Shown: in pieces, positions 34,368-46,400 of the stretch
Position numbering within the stretch: the first letter of the stretch is position 1
How the letters are laid out: every line of letters begins with the position of its first letter
Assembly: GCA_010645155.1 (NCBI GenBank)
Contig: CM021322.1
Coordinates: forward strand, 1,954,745 to 2,018,744
Length of the DNA: 64,000 nt
Direction of reading: 5' to 3'
Source of the DNA: Tigriopus japonicus
Taxonomy: Eukaryota; Arthropoda; Copepoda; Harpacticoida; Harpacticidae
Position numbers and translations under genes: made by a program
Notes under the pieces: generated by a model
The model's database searches: none
What the model was told of the DNA's origin: nothing
The model's input: only the letters and a program-made list of their open reading frames with translations

Positions 34368-35147
34368 CCGGAGAGGCTAGGGATGGGTCGAAGAAGGACA
34401 ATAATACAATAATAAAGTGGAATAGAATGGCTATGGCCGGTTTGGAACGGACGAGTTGTGGAATGGCAGCGTTGCCAGTGTGTAGGAGGACGGCAGTGCC
34501 AAAAGAAATTTAAAATACGAAGCATCCTTGGGTGCAGTCTGAAACACCAACAGTGACTTCATTTTTCCGAATATAAATTGTAACAGTGGGACTCGCAGAC
34601 GAGAAACTCTCGTCTATGCTGAAAAATGGGTTTTTGAGTTGCCACAGCGCTTCCCTAGATCAAGCCTTTGGAAATACTTTGGGTGGGAGCGGGAATAGTT
34701 TCGTTTACGCACCCCACAGAATTCCAGACTCAGGATTACCTTGCATCCGTACATGATCTTATGGAAAGCTTACCATATGTTGCTACATTCTGCCATTCTG
34801 CCACAAGGTCATACCGGTCAAACATTTTCGTTCTTTTTACCGCTTTTGCGAAAGATGGCGGCAAAAACTACCAATTGGCGTCGCTGTAGAATGATCTGCA
34901 TACTTCAGCGCTGACGGATAATCTCGAGTGAACATTGCCAAAATGGTTTTACAATTTTGTTTTTGAGTGTTGACTATTACCATGTTCTGACACTTTAGAA
35001 CAAACATTTATTGTATTGCATCTTGAAATTAGCACAAAGTTCATTTCATGGGTCAAGCTGTGCTTTGCAAGCATAATGTAAAAGTGAGCAGATGCTCGTT
35101 GTTTGATTGAATTGATCTTTCAAATGTCATCCTTGCAAACGCGCTGA
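34368..35147. other. Intergenic region upstream of NAE1
   Basis: The first few hundred bases should hold the NAE1 promoter and 5' UTR. Nothing else that I can support is seen. Confidence 0.4.
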
Positions 35148-35359
35148 ACCGGGGTCGACCACAGATTTTGGGCTAGAGCCCACCAAACCTGATGTATAAT
35201 CCGGGGCCTACCTAACAAAAGCTAATCGGTAAAAGGGCCCACAAATAAACGATCAGGATTGTAAGCCCACAAGCGCAGTACTATGAATGGCTGTTGAGCC
35301 CACTATTTTGTTCTTTCCACATGGCTCCTGGGCCCACATGGGGCCACAACCCTTTGTTT
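35148..35359. mobile_element. hAT-like MITE of the GGCCCAC-rich family, copy 1
   Basis: The interval starts CCGGGGTCGACCAC and ends GGGGCCACAACCCTTTG, roughly inverted. Inside, AAAGGGCCCACAAATAA, GCAGTACTATGAATGGCTG and GGCTCCTGGGCCCACATG match words in the copy at 59658-59961. Exact ends and target duplication are unclear. Confidence 0.5.
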
Positions 35360-35454
35360 ACCAATTCCTGCTATGTACAATCTACAACTCTCTAAAATCT
35401 ACTTCAACATTTGCTTCTTACATGAAGAATTTGCTCCAATATACCTCATAAAGC

Positions 35455-35665
35455 AGAGGTGAGCAACTCGTGGGCCGTGACCTACATTTGGGCCCAAGGA
35501 TGATTTTTGACAAGCTCAGAAACTATGAACAAAAACCAAAACACGGGGCTCAAAATCCATACATAGTATTGCGCTTGTGCGCTCTGTAATCGTGTATTTG
35601 CGGGCCCTTGCACCCATCAGCTTCTGTTCGATTAAAGACTGTTCGAATGGCCCTAGTTTAAAACG
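35455..35665. mobile_element. Related GGCCCAC-family fragment, copy 2
   Basis: The left end CAGAGGTGAGCAACTCGTGG fits the hAT terminus CAGRGGTNRGCAAC. Inside, TATTTGCGGGCCCTTGC and CACCCATCAGCTTC are shared with the copy near 36650-36888. The right end is not clear. Confidence 0.4.
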
Positions 35666-36649
35666 CATTTAATCATGCTGTATGAAAAAAGAATGTGAAT
35701 CAGTAAACCCTGGCCAAAAAGATTCGGCCACCGATCAAATTTAGGAACACTGCCTTTCAAACCACCTTCAAGTAGTGAAGGGGGGCAAACAAGAGATTGG
35801 GCAAGCTGTACTGGCACAGTGCTTGGGCTTGCTGAAGCTTAGCATAGCTTGGGTGCTTGTACAAGTACTTTTCCCGGCTAACAGGTTTGCCAAATTTGCT
35901 ATGAACGAAGAATAAACTTGCCATCCGAATTTCACTAAACCAGGCTGATTCAGCTAAATAGGGCTCATACCTTTGAAAGGATGTATTTTTAAGAAAATTA
36001 CACACTTCAATTCTCTCACATTGGGAAATGCAAAATATTTCGAGAATACTAAAAAAAGATTTGGCATTTTACTTTTTCATGCCGGCAACTCTGAGTAAAC
36101 GAGATTGTTCCGGAAGTGTGACTTCTAAATCTCGGTCTTGATTAGCCTCAAAAGTGCATTCATGTGTGGCCTAGAACCGAAACAAAAAACCATGGTTTTG
36201 CAAATGCTATCCAAATTGAAATATTTTTTTCTATCTCTTCCACTATTTATTGCTAAATTATTAAGGTCAAAATATCATCGAAAATGCAACTTGACATTTT
36301 TTCTTCCAAGTCACACTGCAAGTATCTTAACTCTTCAAAGAGCAACTGCCGGCAACTGCATCTTCCAATGTTTCTTGAGCTTGCCAAGTGTATTGGTGTA
36401 TTGCCCAAGTAATGCTTGTAAAACTTGTTCTTGGGTGTCTGTGATGACTCATTACTTGCCCAAGTCACATCACTACCTTCAAGGCAAGTTCGATTCCATC
36501 CGTTTTTACAACTCCATTCACTTCTCAGGTTGGAGATAAACTTTGAAACTCTCCATTCAACCTGTTTTCGCTCTATGTATTTTTTCAGTTGATACCTTTG
36601 AAACACTACCCTCTTCTGGGAGTCGTTAACAAGCAAGAAGCTACTACGG
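35666..36649. other. Intergenic region, no supported gene
   Basis: Short frames only, including a plus frame at 36138-36539 and part of its minus shadow. No domain or splice partner was found. Confidence 0.4.
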
Positions 36650-36888
36650 CAGAGATCGGCAACCAGGGGGGCGGGGCCCACATGAGGGAACGGGGACCTT
36701 CCCCACGGGGAAGGTCCAAAATAGTAATAGAAATTCATCCATGGTACTGATGAAGTGGTGGGCTCACACCGCTTTTTTTTGCTTATTTGCGGGCACTTCC
36801 ACCCACCAGTTTCAGTTTGGTGGCCCATAACTAAAAACGACTTCAAATTTGTTGGGCCTTGACCTTAAAAGCAAATGGCCGACCACTG
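36650..36888. mobile_element. GGCCCAC-family hAT-like MITE, copy 3
   Basis: The left terminus CAGAGATCGGCAACCAGG and the right terminus TGGCCGACCACTG are inverted. Internal words are shared with the 35455 copy. I could not fix a target duplication. Confidence 0.5.
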
Positions 36889-37474
36889 GATACTGACACA
36901 TGGAGTCCTTGCCTGACATTAGCGTACTTAGGAACACCATAGCAAATACTGGTGTGCTACTCCATTCTTGTCCTGTACTCTCCTCAATCTTATTTTTAGT
37001 TACATTTTTTCACCTACATGGAAAGTTTTTGTGGCAAAAAGTTGAAATGTGACCAAACCTGTAATGTAGACCTTTCCTCGAAAGTATGAACTTTTTGGTC
37101 ATGATGATATTTTTCTTCCCGGTGTTACTGGTAGCATTACTTTGAGAAAATTCTCTTTTTTTGATGGCGTCTTTATGAAATAATTTCTGATTTAAGGTAA
37201 AAAAGAACAAGTCTTAACAAAATAATGGTGACCAAACTTCTACTAATCTCAAGATTGTCTCTTAAGATTTTGATTTTGTCGGAAACTTTGTTTTCATTTT
37301 TGAGCTAATTACCGACGATCCACCCAACCTCCGTCAAAATCGGTGCTGCCAAAGCTCAATGTCCATTGAAGTCACAACCTCCCGTCGTTTTGAGTTTTGA
37401 CATCCCATCCCGTTGAAAGATAGTCTTCTTCCAACAATGATTAAGTCCACGTAAAATCCCTCCATATCATCATC
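36889..37474. other. Upstream region of EEA1
   Basis: Promoter and 5' UTR of EEA1 are expected here. No specific element is recognised. Confidence 0.35.
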
Positions 37475-40400
37475 ATGAACTCCTTTAAAGGCTTCATCAA
37501 GAACATCGCCGATAAGGTCAGTCAGTCAAAGTCTTACTTCTTCATCCATGCGGGTTACAAAGCCATCCTCCTCCCTTTGCCATTTCGTTTTTTAGGCCGA
37601 ATTGACCTCGTCCTCCTCAGCTTCACCTCAACGTCATTCGGTCACCTCACCCACCGCCTCCGAAACGCCCGATTGGCCCGCCCCTTTGGCCGAGGGGCAA
37701 GAAGGATTCATCTGTCCCTCTTGTCACAGCACGTTTTTCTCGCCCGACGAGCTTCAGGCCCATTTCGAGGCCCATCACTCGTCGGAGGCCTCGTTAAATG
37801 CGGCCAAACGCACGGAAGGCCGCTTCGTCGACCTTAAGGATGAGGTCAGCGATCTCCAACGCACTTTGAAAGAGGAACAGTTCTACTCGACCGAACTCAA
37901 ACGACAAGTGGAGGCGCTCAATAATTCCGTGTTACGGAATAGCGGACCCAGGCGGGCTGAATCCGGGGATGAACCGCCCTTGGGACCGGATCAAATTTAC
38001 GCCCTCCAAGAGGGCAAACGACTCCGTAAGTCTTTGGAAATTAGACCTGGTCTCGCTGACCGAATCTTCAGCCTCTTTGACAAGGTGTTGCTCATTTAAA
38101 ACGTTGATTTTTGGGTTGTTAGCGTAAAAAAGTATCAAATAACTCCTTTATTAACCAGTTATGCACACATACCACTTATCTGTAGAGTCTTATGAACCCT
38201 TCTAATTAAACAATGAAGCTTAAAATGTAAGACAAGATAACGGGGACTAAAAATGTAATCTAAACTCGCCTGTCACTTGGGTCTAGGAGGGTAAAAGCGT
38301 GTAAAATGGATATAGTCAATAGTATGGACCGGGTGATTGAGTTTGGAAGGGTTTACGAGGTCTTCATTGATGAAGTTCGTCGATTTCAATTTCTTTGAGG
38401 GATGGTCGTAGGTATAAATTAAGAAGGTATTTTTCAGGATTCCATTACTTGTTTGTTGCCAAGTACTTTTCAAGAATTGAATTATTTTAGTGACATGGAA
38501 AGGCCATTTCAAAAGATGTTTTGAACTTGTTTGAATGATGAGAAGCCGTTTCCAATATCTAAGAATAACGAAGGATAACGTTCATCAAATGTTCATAGTC
38601 GTTTGTACTTTCTTTGGTTCCTTGAGTAAACTTCGACTGGTTTTTAAATGGAACTTACGGACGTGATCTTTATTCGATTATTTTTGGGTTGTGTTTTGAG
38701 AAAAAGCGAGAAGTCGCTGAAGTGTGCCGATCCTATTCAGTCAAAATCCTGATCGTTTCGGTTACGTCCTTCCCATTGTTCAATGTGGGAGTGCGATGGG
38801 AATAACAGTTTTCGGAGAGGTATAAGTGTTAGCTTGAATTCAGAATGCTTTACAAGGTGTAAAAGTATAAAAAATCCTCTATGTGGACATGTTGACGATG
38901 CTATTTTTGATATGCTAATGTGATTTTTAAATACTAATTTTGAACACATAAGGCCTGTATGATATCTAGGACATGAAAAATGAATGGTGAATAAAATTTT
39001 TTCATCTTTTATATTGTTTTAGTTACGGAGGAAGTTTTGAATCTCCGCCAGCAATTGTCGGATTCCCAATTAACGGCCAGGGAAAAAGAAAAGTTGATCG
39101 AGCGAGCCGCACAACTGGCTTCAGAAAATGTGAGCCTGAAATCTACCGTGGACGAAATGCAGTCCCAAAAATCCAATTGGGAAGATCGCTTGGCTCTCAT
39201 GGAAAAGGAATTGAACAACCGGTCAGTTCTTGTAATTTTAGCCAGACCAGCTTGTTCTTCTACTGTCGTCTCTACCAATGTCCTAACGACAACTGTTCAT
39301 TGTTCATATTTTAGAAACTCGGTCGATGACGCCCATGTTCTCCAATTGGAACTCATTCAAGTCCAAAAAATGATGGACGAAATGAATCAGGAAAAGGATC
39401 GAGTGATTGAGTCTTTGAAAGCTGAAATGAGCCAAGTCCAATCATCCAATCTCGACTTGACCGACAAACGCATTCAAGATCTGCAAAATGAGTTGGAAAA
39501 TGCAAAAAATGCCGAGTTGTCCGAACTCCAGTCCAAATTGAACGACCAATCGTTAGTTATTCAAGGCCTTGAAAACCAGTTGGGTGAAAGCCAATCTGAA
39601 AATCACGAGAAGAAAATTGAATTGGAATCAATAAGAGGCCAACTTAAGGCCATGGAAATGCAATTAAGCCATTTGACCAATGCACAATTAAGTGACTCGG
39701 AAAAGCTTGGTCTGGAAATGCAACGTCTACAAGAAAAGATCTCATCTGAGCAAGGCAAAGTTAGTGATTTGAGCCAAGAGCTTTCAGTGTTGCAAACCCA
39801 TTATGACGATCAGTGCCAAATCAATGACGAACTCAAAGGTCAAGTGCTCGAGCAGAAAAGTCAGATCTCCGACTTGGAAAGAACCTTGGAAATCAGGTAA
39901 CACCACATGAATTAGGCAGGAGGTACTGTATGTGCCCGAACTAATATTCCGAGTGCACAGATTTTCTCTAAACCTCAACCATTTCTTTTTGTCACATGTT
40001 TTTTCACGTCTCATGAATCTCTAGGAAGGAAGAAATCGTCGGGTTCCAATCAGAAATCGAGGCACTGAAAAGTGGCATTGACAAGATGAGCACTGAAAAG
40101 GAAGATCTCCTGCACAAAATCGAAGCTGGCGAGGGCGTGAGCACCGCTTTGCAGCAATTGAAGGAAGAAAATGTAAGAACCTCGGACAATAGGTCATGAT
40201 GATTGGTTTCGAAATTGTTTCCCAATTCTGTGTGGATCTTTGCAGATCTCTTTGACGAATCAAGTCAAGTCTCAAGAGTCCAATCACAAGAAATTGATGG
40301 AGGACTCAGCGAAAAAGGTGGAAACTTTGCACTCTCAGTTGAATGAGAGCACAAAGGCCATGGCCATAGCCCAAGAAAAGATGTTGAAATTGGAGCAAAA

Positions 40401-43400
40401 TCTCGAGGAAAGAACCGTCAAATTAGAGCACTTACAAAAGTCCACCGCCAAACTAGAGGCGGATCTTCAAAGCAAGGTAAGAAAAACCTTGGAAAAGCTT
40501 TTGCCCCCAACGTAGAATAAGCGTCTTATCAAAACACCCTGGGGCTATTTGGGGTGTCAGCAACATTTGATGGACCTCATATTGTGAGGAGCATCAATGT
40601 GAGAATGATAATAGCTTTATCCTTTCGACTTCATCTCCATCGAAAACGTATGGCTGGGAAATCTTATACCAATGATTGAACAGTTCTTGAAAGGCTGAAA
40701 AGTTTCCCTTCGCGGTTTAGCCGAGAGGTTTCTATTGGCGGAACTCGAGCGTCTTCAATGGGAACTTTTTTTTCGGCGGAGCATTTCGTAAAAGTTTTTC
40801 GTTGGCAGAAATCGACATTCCAACCTCGTCCCAGTGGTCTTGAGAGGGACTCGAAACCTCTTTCAAATCAATCTTTTCTTCCTTCTTTAATATAACACAG
40901 TACATTCTAGTGTACTCTCCGATTAGATTTCGAGACGGGTTCACCAGCAAAACTCACGAGGATTCGTTGTCAAAAGAAAATATTGACAAGTCAGCACGGA
41001 TTTTCTTTTTGTCATTCCCGACACCACTGTCCTTCTTTTTGAACATTCTGGTTATGACGACTCTCTTTGAAATAGCAGCAGCCAAAAGTGGTGAAACGCT
41101 CACTTCAGCCTTGGAACAACCTCAAATGTCTTCTAGCTGTAGACGTGCTCCAATCCAAATTGGATCCTGTTTCCATTAGTTCCAGAAGATTTTTTTAAGA
41201 TGAGAGTGAAACGATGATTTATATTTGAAATTTTGATGCTCTGAAACAAATCTTCGATTGTGTAAAATTAATGAAGGTGTTTTTTGGGATTAAGTTTCAT
41301 CCTATTTTTCCCTTCAGATTCATTCCCATATTCCAACCCTTCATGTTCAACAGGTGTTACTATTTCGGGGCAACAGTTCTTGGAGATCAAGCCTAATAGC
41401 AAATATTTTTTAAGTTGGTAAATGAGATCTTTCTCCGAAGCACCCAAAGTATTGCATGACAATCTAGGTATCTACAGTCAAATAGACAATAATGGCGCTT
41501 GTCATGGATCTCGATGACTCATGATTTAAACCATCGATTTTTTGGCAAGAAGAGGAAGAAAAACTGATGTATTCTATGCGGTCTTCAAGGCCAAATTTGG
41601 AAATCGACATGCATCAGCTGGTATATTGTCAAAGGAAATCGATTGTAAGGCCTTTCAGAATCAGAATTTATCCAAGAATTCGAACAAAGATCCTATCTTG
41701 TCAACGTTGAACTCGTTTGACATTGGTTAGTCTAAATTCCTAAGCCAATACTCGATTTGCGAATGTCCGCATGGTTCTGACAATACTACGTATAAGGTTG
41801 AAACGAAGCCCACTCTACCATAAAGCCCGATTCGTCTTGAGCAAATTCATCTGGCGGACTCCCTCATCCTATCTGCAAAAAAGACCGAAATGTAAAATAA
41901 TTCTTGACTTGAGCGAACGAAAAATCCCCCCTTCCACCGCAAGTGGATTTTAGTGAGTCATATTTAATATATATCTCCCTCTCTTGTCTTTTTCTCTTCC
42001 TCCTTCGACATGATGATTATGACGATGTCTACAGAGTGAATTGTTGCATGCGAGTGAGACCGCAAAAAGCGCCCAAAGACAAGACCTCGAGGGACAATCG
42101 AGGCTGATTCAGGCCTCGTTGACGGAAAAAACGGCGGAATGTGAGCGACTCGTGAAGAAAGTGGAAGCTTTAGAAAATACGGTGACGTCCGAACGCTCGA
42201 GATTGGAGGAAGCCCTTGAGGCTGCCAAACGTGATAAGAACCAAGCCATCTCATCCTTGACGAGCAAGGTCCAAGCACTTGAGGCCAAAGCCCGAGAACA
42301 GGTGGGTGACTAACATGACCTTGATGGTTGAGTATGATTATATGATGACGAATCTTGTCTGACACATAATTGGGTCGCGTTAAGTGAGTTGGACTTGACA
42401 TTTTCCCGCAATTCCAAAGAAGCTCTCACGATAACAAATGGTTGTCACATTCTTCCTCTGTTTCTCTTGGTCGAAATTCCCTCGACTGCGAATGTGTTGG
42501 GGTGGAGGAAGGGTTTTAAGCTCTTTTCTTGTGGTTGGTACTCCATGCCATTATTTCTCATGGTATTTCACTAATACGCGGATTAACTTTTCGTCCGCTT
42601 AGAGATGTCACTTTTGGACCCGTGCCTTCACATTTCCCCCTCCAATCTCTTGGAAATGCATCGCGGGAAGAGCTTAAGCTTGAAAAGCTGTGAAAGCCTC
42701 GTGGCATAGTTCTCCACGCACTTTTCCTTGCCAAAAAAGAGATCTTCCTCTTGGAAGTCTCGGTACCTTGAAGTTTATGATTTCTTGCCGTAAATGAATT
42801 CCTTTTTTGCTCGTTTCTCAACGTCGACAAAAATCTCAGGATTATATTGTCAGCATCATTTTTTACCTTCAAAGGATTCTCATTTACTTGTGCCTTTTTG
42901 TTTTAAAGCACCTTCAGTTTCTTCTTCGATTCCGCTAGATCTAGGTTTTGCAAGCACGAGCGTCTCAATGATTCAAATTCTTCTTTTCTTCGCTATTGGT
43001 TGGTTTTAACACACTTTGAGACACCGTTTCCTTTTTATTATTAGAGTTATCAGGAGTTTTTGGGATAGGATTTTGCTTGATTTTTTAACTGTAAGCGCAG
43101 CTGCACGAGAAAGAAATGATTTCTCAACTTCTCCATACTTTAAGCGAGATCTTCGGCCATTAATCAGTTGCAAAAATCTAACTTTTGTATTAAATATATT
43201 ATATTTATAAAAATTATCCAACATCTACCTCTACCCAAATGCATTTGCATTGTCGGTCAATCCCCTCTTAACTTCTTTCATGTGCACTGAAATAATTCTT
43301 GTCAACTCAACTGTGATATTACAATTTACCTCATCTATTGATACGTTTTAACCATTGACATGTCCATAAACATTCATTCATTCATTCAAAAAGGGACCTA

Positions 43401-46400
43401 GATAAACATTAAAAGCCAAAAGCGTTATTCCATCAAATATGGAGTTTGTTCAGGCAAGCAGCTGCAATTTATGATCGATCTTTTACTGTCTGCGTACTCT
43501 TTATTTCCAAATGATTAGTCCTCGAAAGCGAGAATTCGAATTCAATGAATTCTAACTTAATCTGAATGGAAAAGTAAGTATGTCTAAACGAATTCCAAGA
43601 TGATAAAAGTCACGGAATAGAAGCCAAAGTTGATTACGAACGTAGGTGGACAAAGTTTTAAATGAGCTACTTGAAAAACATAAGTCTTGGACTCCTTCAA
43701 GAAAAGAACCCCATTCAAAGCCATGAATCACAATGTTCCAGGTTTTGGGTCGAGAAAACACATTTCCCTTCTTCCCAACCCAGACAAAATCAGACCTCAC
43801 TAAGCCACCAAATTTTTCTTTCCTTGGATTCACCTAAACCCTCGATCCTTCCTAGAAAGGGGTCTTTGAGGGGGGATGGGAATATCTTAACGTTACTTTG
43901 GCTCACTCCTATTTCGAAAGGTTTCTTGGTGTTGGCCACCTTCGATGCCGTGTGTTTGCTTTAAATTCACTCTATTCTCTGTAAATCCGCAGGAATCCAC
44001 CTTGAGCGAGGCTCAACGGAATGCCAAAATCTTGCAAGACCAACTGGAGGAGACCAAGTCAGCCAAAGCCGAAATTGAAGCCCAACAACAGGAGATGAAA
44101 GCCCAGGTTCAAAACATTCAAATGGACAAGGCCAAGATTGAATCCGAGAAGCAAGCTTTGAAGGTGGCTCTAACGGAAGCGAAGCAAGCGAACGAGGCTT
44201 TGGAGTCTGCGGGAAAAGAACGAGATTTGGCAATGCAAGAAATGCGGACCAAGCTCGAGGCTACTGTTCAAAAAGAGACCCAAATGCAGACGACAATGAA
44301 GGACCTCCAAGATAAGGAGCAAGATCTGTTGTCCACCATTGATGACCAAGTGGCCATGTTATCGACTTTGAAGCTCGAGGCCAGTTCCAAAGTGGCCGCA
44401 ATGAACACCGAGCTCGAGACTTTGAAACATGACAAGGCCCAATTAGAGGAGACAGTCTCGAAATCGAGCCTGCAACTCGACCAGATGCGCCAAGAGGTCG
44501 AGGACGGCGAGACGAAGATCTGTAAATTGCAAAGTCTTTTGGAACAAGAAAAGTTGGAGAACCACGGGAAGATTTCCGACCTGAGCAAGGCCAAGGAACT
44601 TCTACTAAGTGCCAAGGTCGAGCTTCAAAGTCGCTTGGACGACGCCCAAAAGGAGATGACTGCCAAAGAAAATAGGCTGCTTGAGATTGGCAAGGACTTC
44701 GAAAACCAGCGAGCCGTTCTCGAGAACAAATCTCAGGAGCTTCAGCGCCAAATGGTAAGTACAGTAAGCTGGGAAGAAATCGCGTCTCTAAATTGGACGG
44801 CTTGCAAATATGATTTTTCTCCCATTGCTTGTTGGAAATGTATTGCCTTCGTTGTGTGTGCTCGTTCAGGCATTTGTTGATGTTTGCCATAAATCAACGG
44901 GTAAAGAGCACGAGGAGGGAGAATGAGGAAGGGATAAAAGGGGAAAAGGAAAAGCCTTTTGGTCAATTGTGCTCAAGTGCTCAAATGATTATCTCTGCCG
45001 TATGTGTACAAAATCTGGGAGCTCTACTTGTCTCATGGATCATAACGTTGGTACTGAAATGGCCAAAGCATTTCAAGTTCCAAAGGCTAACAACCTCCAT
45101 CGATCCATATTTCTATTAGAGATGTACTGTACAGAGTGGTTTCATAGCGGATCTCGAGTAGAAGCCTTGTCACATGTCTGTGTCTCGATCTCGTTAAGGT
45201 CATTGAAATTCAAGATATCTTCCCCCGTGTATGTAGTCGGTCCCAAGGCCCATTTCTAGTCCCCTCAAATGATGGCCCACTTTCAATGGTGAAAAGAGAA
45301 AGGAGACTTTGAGAAACGTCATGTGCCAATACACTACCACAGTCCCTCTAGCTTTTCCTTCCTAGTGGATTAGGTTTGGCCTCACTAATTCCAGCTGGGG
45401 CTTTGTTTGAAGTGGTTGGAAAATTTTGATGGTATGCAAATTGACCTAGTTCAATTTGAAGGAACGGGAATGATGTGGACCTCACAGAAAAAGGGAGCTC
45501 GAGTTCTTTGAGTGGACTTGACGATCAAAGTTTTTTTTTCCTTTCGTGGTAGGGAAAAGGAGGTGTTGGTTGAACCCTAATTGGAGCCTGAGAGCACAAC
45601 CAGGAGGATTAAACGATGATGATCATTTTGAGGACCCTTAAAAACATCTGTCCCTTTGTTTTTTATTTCGTACATGCACTCGCTCGAGTTTGGAGCGAGG
45701 AACCGCTTTTTAATGAGAAATCCAGGCCATCCCAGGTGTACCATTATTTCGAATGAAATTTACATTTGCATAATGCTATTTATGCTGAAATTCGGGGAAT
45801 GTAGAGTTGTGATGGAATGTCCTTGGAGCCTTTCACATGTCTGCTTTTGAATAGGATGAATTGTATGAAGTATGTAAGGATTTATGTACGTCTTTGACTG
45901 GAATTCGGGCGCCTCAAATTGCTGAGAGGGCCGACGGCGTTTCCATTCATTATCACCAGAACACGGTGCTTAAACTGGCTTATCAAGTCTGAATCGATAA
46001 ATCGAAACACATTTCAAAGAAAGCTGTTGGAAACTTTTTTTAAACTTCACATGGATGCCCGTTGAACTGAAAATACGTGAAAATGTGTCTCGAGTTTGAT
46101 AAGCCCCTTTTGACCCTGTTTCGCTCAAGAGGTCAAAGACACTTGACTCGTATATTATGTCAAAATAATTTGAAAGACTGGTTAAAAGGATGCTAAATTA
46201 TGTATATAAGTCAAATGTGTGTTTGCACTTTTTAATTGCTTTTTTTTCTTCAAAAATAGTAAATTGTCGAAAGACTACTTTCATGATAACCAAACTTGAG
46301 TTTTAAGGCAATTTTTGAACATTTTCATCCAAACTTGAAAAAGCCGCTTTAACCATTGTGAGAAGCCATTTAGCATTTTACCATGCCGTAAATTTGATCG

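Noticed and set aside
36253..36846. 197-codon minus-strand frame
   Set aside because: It spans a MITE copy and flanking AT-rich DNA, with no domain or splice partners. It is probably chance plus GC-rich repeat sequence.
44261..44890. 209-codon frame on the minus strand
   Set aside because: It lies antisense over the long EEA1 exon, whose coding frame is certain. Its composition is that of a shadow frame.
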